Shown piece after piece: positions 1-6,332 of a stretch of DNA of 8,601 nt. The stretch lies in contig JAAZZI010000029.1 in NCBI GenBank assembly GCA_014239225.1, forward strand, positions 1-8,601, in the 5' to 3' direction. Made by a program: the position numbers and the translations under genes. Position 1 is the first letter of the stretch. Each line of letters opens with the position of its first letter. A model generated the notes under the pieces. The model searched no databases, had not been told where the DNA came from, and was given only the letters and a program-made list of their open reading frames with translations. The DNA is from Gammaproteobacteria bacterium. GTDB taxonomy: Bacteria > Pseudomonadota > Gammaproteobacteria > Eutrophobiales > Eutrophobiaceae.

Positions 1-261
1 AAATTGAATGGCTCGAGTACCCTATGGAATGAGTATGGTCAAAAAATAATAATTGTAAATTATAAAGAAGATAAGCGACACGGCCTATTAACAAGATGGC
101 ATAACAATGGGCAGAAAAAAATTGAAATCAATTACACAGATGATAAACGTGATGGGGAAATGACATTTTGGAATGAAAATGGAGATATCAAAAAAATACT
201 AACTTACAACAACGGTGAATTAGTAAAAAAAGAATCGTCTCAAATAGACGATTTTTATTGA
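1..261 (+). CDS. MORN/YwqK-type repeat protein, 5'-truncated by the window edge
   Basis: The reading frame is open from the first base, and no convincing start codon or ribosome site is visible. The only early candidate is a TTG at position 4, so the gene almost certainly begins outside the window. The visible 86 or so residues contain two full 24-residue repeats and a partial third. Each begins with an aromatic W-N/H-x-N/Y-G-(Q/D) block and continues with an x-Y-x-x-(D/G)-K-(R/x)-x-G turn, for example WHNNGQKK and WNENGDIK. This is the MORN_2 variant repeat found in proteins that databases often name 'YwqK family antitoxin'. That name does not establish an antitoxin role. The repeats fold as short beta-hairpins and probably mediate binding. 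A second protein with the same repeats lies at 2358-2792, so the two bracket the LemA/DUF3137 genes. The next gene starts 30 bp downstream. Family assignment is fairly secure; function is unknown. Confidence 0.75.
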   Translation, partial: KLNGSSTLWNEYGQKIIIVNYKEDKRHGLLTRWHNNGQKKIEINYTDDKRDGEMTFWNENGDIKKILTYNNGELVKKESSQIDDFY

Positions 262-291
262 AAAAGTAATATTTTCTAGCGGAGAAATAAT

Positions 292-582
292 ATGACTAAA
301 GACACAGCAAAAAATATTGGGTTAGCCATCAATCTATTTATTGTATTTCTATTTGCTTGCGCTGATGATTATCTCTTCAAAACTGCAAATCTAGAATATT
401 TTAAATTTGAATTCAAAGATTCATTTCTTTGGAATATCACCCATAAAGTTCTCGATGGATTATTACCAGAGATGGTGACAGCAGGGGTAGTTGTTGCAAT
501 AACGGCCTATCTTATCTATCTATCCTGGAAATGCAGATCCTGCACGGGAAGTCTAATTACTAAAATAACCGGTAATTCATAA
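292..582 (+). CDS. Small two-helix membrane protein, unrecognised family
   Basis: I do not recognise this 96-residue protein. It has two likely membrane helices, at about residues 8-25 (IGLAINLFIVFLFACA) and 61-79 (MVTAGVVVAITAYLIYLSW). A polar, aromatic-rich loop of about 35 residues lies between them, containing DYLFKT and FKFEFKDS. A short basic tail holds a C-R-S-C pair (residues about 81-84). The start is supported by a GGAG Shine-Dalgarno at 281-284, seven bases before the ATG. Its TAA stop overlaps the ATG of lemA by one base (TAATG at 580-584), which implies translational coupling with LemA. That coupling suggests the two membrane proteins are made together and may interact, but this is inference. 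No catalytic motif is visible. Confidence 0.75.
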   Translation: MTKDTAKNIGLAINLFIVFLFACADDYLFKTANLEYFKFEFKDSFLWNITHKVLDGLLPEMVTAGVVVAITAYLIYLSWKCRSCTGSLITKITGNS

Positions 583-1151
583 TGGAGATTTTTCTCAGCA
601 TTATAGGTATTTTAGTTGTAGTTTTTTACTTATGGTATGCCGGTATTATTAAAAAAAGAAACACTGGCTATGAAGCTTTATCAGGAATTGATGTTCAATT
701 AAAAAAACGTTCTAACCTGATTCCTAATATACTAAAGATTGCCCAGAAATTTCTGCAGCATGAAAAATCACTACTAACAGAAATTACAGAACTTCGCGAA
801 CAAACGGATAAAGGTTACGACAAAGCCGATAAAAACTCAGTTCAACAACATTTGCAAGTATCCGAATTGTTAGCGGGGAAAATGGGTCAACTTATGGTGC
901 GAGTTGAAGCTTATCCTGATCTAAAATCTGATCAAACTATGGTCCAGGCGATGCAGACTTATAATGAAGTTGAAGCACAAATTGCTGCAGCTAGACGATT
1001 TTATAATTCTGCTGTTACTGCGCTTAATAATTCTGTTCAAATATTTCCTGGAAACATTATTGCAAATATGGCTGGCGTTTCAGAGATGCCCTTCTATGAA
1101 ACTGATGATGCAGCACGAGCACCTGTTAATGCAGACGACTTTCTAAAGTAG
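582..1151 (+). CDS. lemA: LemA family membrane-anchored protein
   Basis: This 189-residue protein has the full LemA layout and a usual LemA length. An N-terminal membrane anchor spans about residues 2-20, with almost no residues before it. A long helical domain follows. The family's diagnostic block is at residues 36-49 (I-D-V-Q-L-K-K-R-S-N-L-I-P-N), then H-E-K near residue 62. The second signature is F-Y-N at 140-142 followed by F-P-G at 155-157. LemA proteins are membrane-tethered helical-bundle proteins of unresolved biochemical role, widespread in bacteria. The start codon overlaps the stop of the preceding small membrane-protein gene, so translation is probably coupled. A DUF3137 gene, a very common LemA neighbour, follows after 30 bp. 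The family call is strong; no enzymatic activity can be inferred. Confidence 0.93.
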   Translation: MEIFLSIIGILVVVFYLWYAGIIKKRNTGYEALSGIDVQLKKRSNLIPNILKIAQKFLQHEKSLLTEITELREQTDKGYDKADKNSVQQHLQVSELLAGKMGQLMVRVEAYPDLKSDQTMVQAMQTYNEVEAQIAAARRFYNSAVTALNNSVQIFPGNIIANMAGVSEMPFYETDDAARAPVNADDFLK

Positions 1152-1181
1152 ATATATTTCAAGAGTTTAAAAATAGATTGA

Positions 1182-2294
1182 ATGCATATTAATTTTGGCA
1201 ATTTATCTAATTTCAAATCCAGTTTTCGCCATTACGAAATTAGAAACTTATTTAGGTTAATTAAAGATAACAGCTACCCGACATTAGGCCTTGAGTTCTC
1301 ATTTACCGATCAAAAAGACGCAAAAAAACCTTTCAAGGTGCATTACAGAAAATATATTCTGCCACACGTTGAGGTGTTTGAATTAAAGCGTATTGAAACA
1401 TTACGAAATCTACGCAAACGCAGCATAACGGCTATTCCATTTCAAATTATCACTATCATTACCACTATTGCCGCAATTTATTATTTGCCAAAAGGCGATG
1501 CCACGCAGGTCAGTTTAGTTATTGGATTTATGGGATTAGCAGGCTTAGGGTACTGGTCGCATAAACCAGTCAGAAAATATGCAGCGAATGTAAAAGCAGA
1601 AGTATTTCCTGAAATATTTCGGTTCTTTGGTGAAAACTACCTATACAGTGAATCAAGCCCATTAAAAATGGAGCTTCTTGAGGTTTCTGGCATTATTCCC
1701 TCGTACGATTCTAGTCATCTTGAAGATTATGTAAAAGGAGACTACAAAGATATAACTTTAGAATTGACCGAGGCGAAACTTCAAGAAACAAGAGGCTCAG
1801 GAAAAAATAGACGTACAGTCACAGTATTCAGTGGTATTTTTGTGCTTTTGGATATGAATAAGAACTTTTCAGGTAAAACGATTGTAAAAAAAGATATTGG
1901 AAAATTAGGTAACTGGTTTTCAAGAACATTTAGTAAAAAATTATTTTCTAAAGCCATAAACCTTGAGAACGTAAAACTCGAAGACCCTGTTTTTGAAAAA
2001 AAATTTGAAGTTTATTCAAGCGATCAAGTAGAGGCACGTTATCTTTTAACAACGAGTTTTATGGAACGACTACTTGAGCTATCCAGCTTATTTTCTAAAC
2101 AAGGCGTCATTCAGTGCAGCTTTTATCTAAACAAATTACTTCTTATGATCCCTTCTGATAAAAATCGGTTTGAAGTCGGCTCAGTTTTTCAACCCGCAAC
2201 CTTTGTTGATGATGTTAATCATATCCTAAAAGAAATGGCTATTATTTTTGAGATTATAGATATTTTAAAACTTGAACAAAAGACAGGCCTATAA
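1182..2294 (+). CDS. DUF3137 domain membrane protein
   Basis: This 370-residue protein matches the DUF3137 family as I know it. A basic, cytoplasmic-type N-terminus of about 80 residues ends in L-R-K-R. Two closely spaced membrane helices follow, at about residues 84-102 and 109-126. The C-terminal domain contains V-F-P-E-I-F near 141, E-D-Y-V-K-G-D near 181-187 and the V-F-S-G-I-F-V-L-L-D-M-N-K segment near 215-227. A basic G-S-G-K-N-R-R loop lies just before that last segment. An in-frame TGA sits directly before the ATG (1179-1181), which fixes the upstream limit. The ribosome site is weak: AAGAG at about 1161, roughly 16 bases upstream. DUF3137 proteins are repeatedly encoded beside LemA and are presumed partners, but no function is established. 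Its position 30 bp after lemA fits one transcript. Confidence 0.85.
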   Translation: MHINFGNLSNFKSSFRHYEIRNLFRLIKDNSYPTLGLEFSFTDQKDAKKPFKVHYRKYILPHVEVFELKRIETLRNLRKRSITAIPFQIITIITTIAAIYYLPKGDATQVSLVIGFMGLAGLGYWSHKPVRKYAANVKAEVFPEIFRFFGENYLYSESSPLKMELLEVSGIIPSYDSSHLEDYVKGDYKDITLELTEAKLQETRGSGKNRRTVTVFSGIFVLLDMNKNFSGKTIVKKDIGKLGNWFSRTFSKKLFSKAINLENVKLEDPVFEKKFEVYSSDQVEARYLLTTSFMERLLELSSLFSKQGVIQCSFYLNKLLLMIPSDKNRFEVGSVFQPATFVDDVNHILKEMAIIFEIIDILKLEQKTGL

Positions 2295-2357
2295 ACTGAT
2301 TTAATATTGCATCGAATGCTTTCCATTAGTATTTAATTTGATTAATATAAATATTCT

Positions 2358-2792
2358 ATGAAGAATTTTTACCTCACATTATTTTTACCCTTTGTTTTAC
2401 TCTTTAACACCTCTATGGCTAAAGAGGTCAGTGAGTTATTGGAAAATAATGGAAGAATGTATGAACCAGGTCACGAAGAACCATACACTGGTAAGTACCT
2501 AATCTACTTTGAGAGCGGTCAAAAACGCTATGAAGGTAATTTTGTAAGCGGAAAAATGGAAGGAAAACAAATCAAATGGCATGAAAACGGACAAATGTCA
2601 TACGAGGCAAATTTTAAATATGGTAAACAACAAGGACCATACATTTTTTGGTATGAAAACGGACAAAAATCATACGAGGCAAATTATAAAAAGGGCAAAG
2701 AAGATGGAATTGTGACATCGTGGGATAGAGAAGGAAATATTACTAAAACCGAAATACTTGAAAATGGTAAGGTGATTAAAGAAATAAAATAA
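2358..2792 (+). CDS. Secreted MORN/YwqK-type repeat protein
   Basis: The protein has 144 residues and a classical signal peptide: M-K-N, a hydrophobic core over residues 4-16, and likely cleavage after S-M-A at residue 21. There is no lipobox cysteine, so it is probably soluble in the periplasm or beyond. The mature part carries three clear 24-residue repeats plus a degenerate fourth, built on (Y/W)-x-E-(S/N)-G-Q-x-x-Y-E-(G/A)-N-(F/Y)-x-x-G-K-x-x-G. These are MORN_2-variant repeats, often auto-named 'toxin-antitoxin YwqK family antitoxin'; an exported antitoxin would be odd, so I do not adopt that role. The second and third repeats are almost identical at DNA level (see the repeat entry). No good Shine-Dalgarno precedes the ATG. 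The 63-bp gap before it is the longest in the cluster and could hold a promoter, but I see no strong one. Confidence 0.82.
   Translation: MKNFYLTLFLPFVLLFNTSMAKEVSELLENNGRMYEPGHEEPYTGKYLIYFESGQKRYEGNFVSGKMEGKQIKWHENGQMSYEANFKYGKQQGPYIFWYENGQKSYEANYKKGKEDGIVTSWDREGNITKTEILENGKVIKEIK
2581..2689 (+). repeat. 72-bp in-frame tandem repeat within the MORN gene
   Basis: Bases 2581-2613 recur at 2653-2685 with only two mismatches over 33 bases (aaaTGtca versus aaaAAtca), and the similarity runs on a few bases further. The 72-bp period equals one 24-residue protein repeat. The remainder of each unit has diverged. This points to a fairly recent internal duplication or gene conversion at the core of the repeat. 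Confidence 0.85.
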
Positions 2793-2818
2793 TTTCTAAT
2801 CAAATAATAAAAATAATA

Positions 2819-3595
2819 ATGCATAAAACTTCAAACGGGCAAAAAGATAGCCTCTGTTCTACGTACCATGTATTTCTGATATTAATTCAATTGATAACAT
2901 ATAATTGCTGGGCAGATTTATCTGATTTAAAAGTTTATTCTCCGATTGTTGAAAAAGGAAAAATGGGGCTTGAAATATTGGGGAATACTACAATCGATGA
3001 TGATGCTGCTCAGGACAGATTCCAATATCATGAACTTGAATATGAATATGGTGTTACTGATTGGTGGGCGACATCAGTTACCGCCAGTTTAATTAAGCCG
3101 TCAGGAGAATCGCTAAAATACAATATTTTTGGTTGGGAAAATACACTGCAATTTACTAAACAAGGAAAATACCAGTTAGATTCTGGCGTTCATTTTGAAT
3201 TGGAATTTGATGATGAAAATGATAAGCCGAAGGTTTTTGAAATGCGCCTACTCTTTGAAAAAACATCCACAAATTACCAACACACTGCTAATTTAAATTT
3301 TGAGCAGCAATTTGGAAGTCAGGCGGATGAAAGTACAGAATTAGAATATATTTGGCGTAGTAAAAAAAATATCGCGGAGAATTCTGCTATAGGTTTCGAG
3401 GCATATGGAGCAATGGGCGAAATAAAAGACTTCTCTGCATTAAAAAATCAACAACACATTATTGGGCCTGCAATTTATAATGAATTTAAAATTGGAGATA
3501 TCGAAATAGAGTCACATTTAGTTTGGATGTTTGGTTTAACCGAAAGTAGTGCAGATAATACATTTCGTTGGCAAATTGAATTTCCATTTAATTAA
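2819..3595 (+). CDS. Exported protein, probable outer-membrane beta-barrel, function unknown
   Basis: The 258-residue protein has a long N-region, then a hydrophobic core (about residues 17-28) and a likely signal peptidase site after C-W-A at residue 32. The mature chain lacks any membrane helix. It is full of alternating polar and aromatic strands, such as residues 58-66 (E-L-E-Y-E-Y-G-V-T), D-S-G-V-H-F-E-L-E-F and H-T-A-N-L-N-F-E-Q-Q-F. It ends W-Q-I-E-F-P-F-N, a strand-like terminus typical of barrels. Acidic loops (D-D-D, F-D-D-E-N-D) are common. I recall similar uncharacterised barrel-like proteins in proteobacteria that begin with the same 'Y-x-P-x-V-E-x-G' pattern, here V-Y-S-P-I-V-E-K-G. 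No substrate can be assigned. There is no convincing Shine-Dalgarno before the ATG, which lies 26 bp after the MORN gene, so the start is moderately certain. It is probably the last gene of the cluster. Confidence 0.7.
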   Translation: MHKTSNGQKDSLCSTYHVFLILIQLITYNCWADLSDLKVYSPIVEKGKMGLEILGNTTIDDDAAQDRFQYHELEYEYGVTDWWATSVTASLIKPSGESLKYNIFGWENTLQFTKQGKYQLDSGVHFELEFDDENDKPKVFEMRLLFEKTSTNYQHTANLNFEQQFGSQADESTELEYIWRSKKNIAENSAIGFEAYGAMGEIKDFSALKNQQHIIGPAIYNEFKIGDIEIESHLVWMFGLTESSADNTFRWQIEFPFN

Positions 3596-3617
3596 TCTTT
3601 TCACGATATTCCACTAT

Positions 3618-3637
3618 TTTGACTAAATTCAGTCAAA
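3618..3637. repeat. Small perfect inverted repeat between converging genes
   Basis: A seven-base perfect stem (TTTGACT / AGTCAAA) surrounds a six-base AAATTC loop. It lies between the end of the barrel-like gene and the 3' end of the - strand tRNA-Ser, where a bidirectional transcription end is expected. It lacks a following T-tract on either strand and is not GC-rich, so it is only a weak terminator candidate. It could also be an operator or a processing hairpin. Confidence 0.4.
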
Positions 3638-3662
3638 CAGACAAAAAGCTGAAACCTATAAA

Positions 3663-3754
<92 letters not shown>

Positions 3755-3853
3755 AGCTTTAGGGCGTGAGGATACAACATCATTAACATTCCTGAAAGAC
3801 AGAAGAGAAATTATAGATCTGTTATAATTCAATAAATTTAACTGAAACTTAAC

Positions 3854-3882
3854 TTGAAATTAGGCTGTCAAAGCATTACATA
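3854..3882 (+). promoter_or_regulatory. Weak candidate sigma70 promoter for the yccA-like gene
   Basis: TTGAAA at 3854-3859 matches five of six -35 positions. A 17-base spacer leads to TACATA at 3877-3882, which matches the -10 consensus poorly (three of six). It lies about 37 bases before the ATG. A better-looking TATAAT at 3823-3828 has no matching -35 box at the right distance. The - strand also has a TATAAT (3810-3815 read in reverse) that could serve the tRNA-Ser. All are consensus matches only, in AT-rich DNA. Confidence 0.3.
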
Positions 3883-3918
3883 GTAAATATAGCTAATTTA
3901 ACGAGGTGAAATATTAAT

Positions 3919-4599
3919 ATGAATCAATCAACCAATACAGCTGTCCGTCGAGGTCGTCCGACAGAAGCAATATTTGCGGCAAACAAACTCATACGCAATA
4001 CCTACATGCTATTGTCTATGACACTACTATTTAGTGCGGCAACTGCGGGAATATCAATGGTCTATAATTTTCCGCATCCGGGAATGTTAATTACGTTAGT
4101 GGGTTATTTTGGATTATTATTTCTGACTTCAGCACTAAGAAATAGTGCCTGGGGTATCGCATCTGTTTTTGCCCTCACTGGCTTCATGGGCTTGACATTA
4201 GGTCCAATTATAAATCTCTATGTTCATACTTTTGCCAATGGAACAGAACTGGTTATGACTGCACTTGGCGGTACTGGTGCAATTTTTGTCGGTCTTTCAG
4301 CATACGCGCTAAGCACCAGAAAAGACTTTAGTTTTATGGGTGGCTTCGTTATGGTGGGTATATTAGTTGCTTTTTTAGCGGGTATTGGCGCATTGATTTT
4401 TAACCTACCTTCTTTATCACTAGCAGTTTCAGGAATGTTTGTACTCTTGATGTCTGGATATATTCTCTACCAAACAAGCGCGATGATTCATGGCGGTGAA
4501 ACAAATTACATCATGGCAACCGTTGGGCTTTATGTGTCAATTTATAATCTTTTCCTAAGTCTACTCCATCTGCTTGCTGCATTTAGTGGCAGAGACTAA
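3919..4599 (+). CDS. yccA: Bax inhibitor-1/YccA family membrane protein
   Basis: The 226-residue protein is close in length to E. coli YccA (about 219) and has seven hydrophobic segments after a polar, basic N-terminus of about 25 residues. Family hallmarks include T-G-F-M-G-L-T-L-G-P near residues 87-96, S-A-Y-A-L-S-T-R-K-D-F-S-F-M-G in the middle and a final Y-N-L-F-L-S-L-L-H-L-L helix. In E. coli YccA is an inner-membrane substrate and modulator of the FtsH quality-control protease. The wider TMBIM family includes pH-gated calcium leak channels, so a related role is plausible here but not shown. The start is supported by GAGG at 3903-3906, twelve bases before the ATG. The gene stands alone, with its own terminator 22 bases after the stop. 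The symbol follows homology; the family call is firm. Confidence 0.93.
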   Translation: MNQSTNTAVRRGRPTEAIFAANKLIRNTYMLLSMTLLFSAATAGISMVYNFPHPGMLITLVGYFGLLFLTSALRNSAWGIASVFALTGFMGLTLGPIINLYVHTFANGTELVMTALGGTGAIFVGLSAYALSTRKDFSFMGGFVMVGILVAFLAGIGALIFNLPSLSLAVSGMFVLLMSGYILYQTSAMIHGGETNYIMATVGLYVSIYNLFLSLLHLLAAFSGRD

Positions 4600-4621
4600 G
4601 AAGCCTTCATTTAAAATCATT

Positions 4622-4652
4622 AAAAAACCCGGCAGATGTCGGGTTTTTTTTT
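4622..4652 (+). terminator. Rho-independent terminator after yccA-like gene
   Basis: An A-tract, then ACCCGGC and GTCGGGT flank an AGAT loop, forming a GC-rich stem (CCCG/CGGG with one G-T and one C-G extension). A run of nine T follows (4644-4652). The A-tract lengthens the stem and may let it act in both directions. It separates the yccA-like transcript from the pnt operon. Confidence 0.93.
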
Positions 4653-4669
4653 AAAAAAAGTATGAATTC

Positions 4670-4698
4670 ATGAAATTATCTATTAATCATGATAATAT
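4670..4698 (+). promoter_or_regulatory. Weak candidate promoter for pntAB
   Basis: ATGAAA at 4670-4675 and TAATAT at 4693-4698 are spaced by 17 bases and each match four of six sigma70 positions. An overlapping GATAAT at 4691-4696 is a better -10 but gives a 15-base spacer. A promoter is required in this interval because a strong terminator lies just upstream, but the exact site is uncertain. Confidence 0.3.
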
Positions 4699-4765
4699 CG
4701 CCGCTTTTTTTAGTACAAGAATAATTAATTCTAGTTAGTAAATTCCAGTTTAAGGGGGTCATGCG

Positions 4766-6322
4766 ATGAAAATCGGCGTGCCAAATGAGGTACACACAGG
4801 TGAAAAACGAGTTGCAACAACACCTGAGGTTATAAAATTCTTACAAAAACTTGGCTATACCGTCGCAGTCGAATCTGGTGCAGGTGCTAAAGCAAACTTC
4901 TCAGATGAAGCTTATCGTCAGTCAGGCGCTGAAATCATTAATAATACCAAATCACTTTGGGAATCATCGAACATCATTCTAAAAGTTCGTGCACCAGAAC
5001 AACATCCAGACCTTAATATAAATGAATGTGATCTTCTAAAAGAAGGCCAAACACTGATTAGTTTTATTTGGCCTGCTCAAAATGAATCCCTTATACAAAA
5101 ACTTGCCGAAAAAAATATTAATGTTTTAGCAATGGATAGTATTCCGCGTATTTCAAGAGCGCAAAAAATGGACGCATTAAGTTCCATGGCAAACATTGCT
5201 GGTTATCGAGCCGTTATTGAAGCATCGCATCATTTTGGTCGTTTCTTCACTGGCCAAATTACTGCAGCTGGTAAGGTCCCTCCTGCCAAGGTATTGGTTA
5301 TTGGTGCGGGTGTGGCAGGCCTTGCCGCAATTGGTGCTGCTAATAGCCTTGGTGCAATTGTTCGCTCTTTTGATACTCGACCAGAAGTTAAAGAACAAGT
5401 TGAAAGTATGGGTGCAGATTTTCTATTGCTTGATTTCGAGGAAGATGGCAGTGGTGAAGGTGGCTATGCTAAAACAATGAGTGACGAATTTATTGCTGCC
5501 GAAATGGCGCTTTTTACTGAACAGGCAAAAGATGTCGATATTATTATTACAACCGCGCTAATACCGGGTAAACCTGCCCCTAAATTAATTACAAAAGACA
5601 TGGTCAGCTCAATGAAAGATGGTAGCGTTATTGTTGACCTTGCAGCAGAACAAGGCGGTAACTGCGAATTAACTCTTCCGCATGACGTTAATGTTACTGA
5701 TAACGGAGTAACAATAATTGGCTACAGTGATTTACCCAGCCGATTACCCACACAATCAAGTCAACTCTACGGTACAAATCTAAGACATTTACTCACTGAT
5801 ATGACGCCTGAGAAAGATGGTCAAATGATTATTGACATGGAAGATGAAGCAGTAAGAGGGGCAACTGTAATTAAAGAAGGTCAAATTACATGGCCTCCCC
5901 CACCACCAAAATTATCAGCAACACCAGCAGTAAAACAAACAGAGCCTGTCCCTGTTATTACTAAAGAATCGAAAAAACCGACTTTATTAAGGCAATCTTT
6001 ACCATTAATTATCAGCGCGCTTATTTTATATGGCCTTGGTTCAGTGGCTCCCTCATCATTTATGACGCACTTTACTGTTTTTGTTTTGTCATGTTTTATC
6101 GGCTATATGGTGATATGGAATGTGACAGCATCTCTACATACGCCTCTAATGAGCGTCACAAATGCAGTAAGCAGTATTATTATTATCGGCGCGTTAATAC
6201 AAATTTCTTCATCAGATACACTATTAGTTGCGTTGGCCTTTATAGGAATCCTTATAACCAGTATTAACATATCGGGTGGTTTTGCTGTTACCCGTCGAAT
6301 GTTAAAGATGTTTAGGAGATAA
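4766..6322 (+). CDS. pntA: NAD(P)+ transhydrogenase (proton-translocating), alpha subunit PntA
   Basis: PntA carries the NAD(H)-binding domain I and part of the membrane domain II of the inner-membrane transhydrogenase, which transfers hydride from NADH to NADP+ using proton entry. At 518 residues it matches the one-piece E. coli form (about 510), not the split alpha1/alpha2 form of Rhodospirillum rubrum and other alphaproteobacteria. Visible motifs are the Rossmann G-A-G-V-A-G-L at 180-186, R-S-F-D-T-R-P-E-V at 200-208 (D203 in the ribose-binding position), and the mobile-loop region I-G-Y-S-D-L-P-S-R-L-P-T-Q-S-S near 319-333. A proline-rich linker (W376 then five prolines) leads to about four membrane helices from residue 413 to near 510. 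The AGGGGG site at 4753-4757, eight bases before the ATG, supports the start. The stop is 10 bp before pntB. Confidence 0.97.
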   Translation: MKIGVPNEVHTGEKRVATTPEVIKFLQKLGYTVAVESGAGAKANFSDEAYRQSGAEIINNTKSLWESSNIILKVRAPEQHPDLNINECDLLKEGQTLISFIWPAQNESLIQKLAEKNINVLAMDSIPRISRAQKMDALSSMANIAGYRAVIEASHHFGRFFTGQITAAGKVPPAKVLVIGAGVAGLAAIGAANSLGAIVRSFDTRPEVKEQVESMGADFLLLDFEEDGSGEGGYAKTMSDEFIAAEMALFTEQAKDVDIIITTALIPGKPAPKLITKDMVSSMKDGSVIVDLAAEQGGNCELTLPHDVNVTDNGVTIIGYSDLPSRLPTQSSQLYGTNLRHLLTDMTPEKDGQMIIDMEDEAVRGATVIKEGQITWPPPPPKLSATPAVKQTEPVPVITKESKKPTLLRQSLPLIISALILYGLGSVAPSSFMTHFTVFVLSCFIGYMVIWNVTASLHTPLMSVTNAVSSIIIIGALIQISSSDTLLVALAFIGILITSINISGGFAVTRRMLKMFRR

Positions 6323-6332
6323 GGAGAGCGAT

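Noticed and set aside
964..1146. Open frame of 60 codons inside lemA, other + frame
   Set aside because: It is leucine/isoleucine-rich only because it reads the lemA helix codons out of frame; it has no ribosome site and lies wholly within a firm gene.
2295..2357. Promoter before the secreted MORN gene
   Set aside because: TTGCAT (2307-2312) and TTTAAT (2332-2337) are present, but the 19-base spacer and poor -35 match in AT-rich DNA are not persuasive.
1..2792. Toxin-antitoxin locus suggested by the YwqK-type repeats
   Set aside because: No toxin-like small gene lies beside either repeat gene, one product is exported, and the family name comes from automatic annotation.
4761..4769. Upstream ATG-CGA-TGA mini-ORF overlapping the pntA start
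   Set aside because: The AGGGGG site is too close to this ATG (three bases) and well placed for the ATG at 4766; it is probably chance.
5177..5480. Open frames on both strands inside pntA
   Set aside because: They overlap the highly conserved NAD-binding region of PntA and have no family features or start signals.
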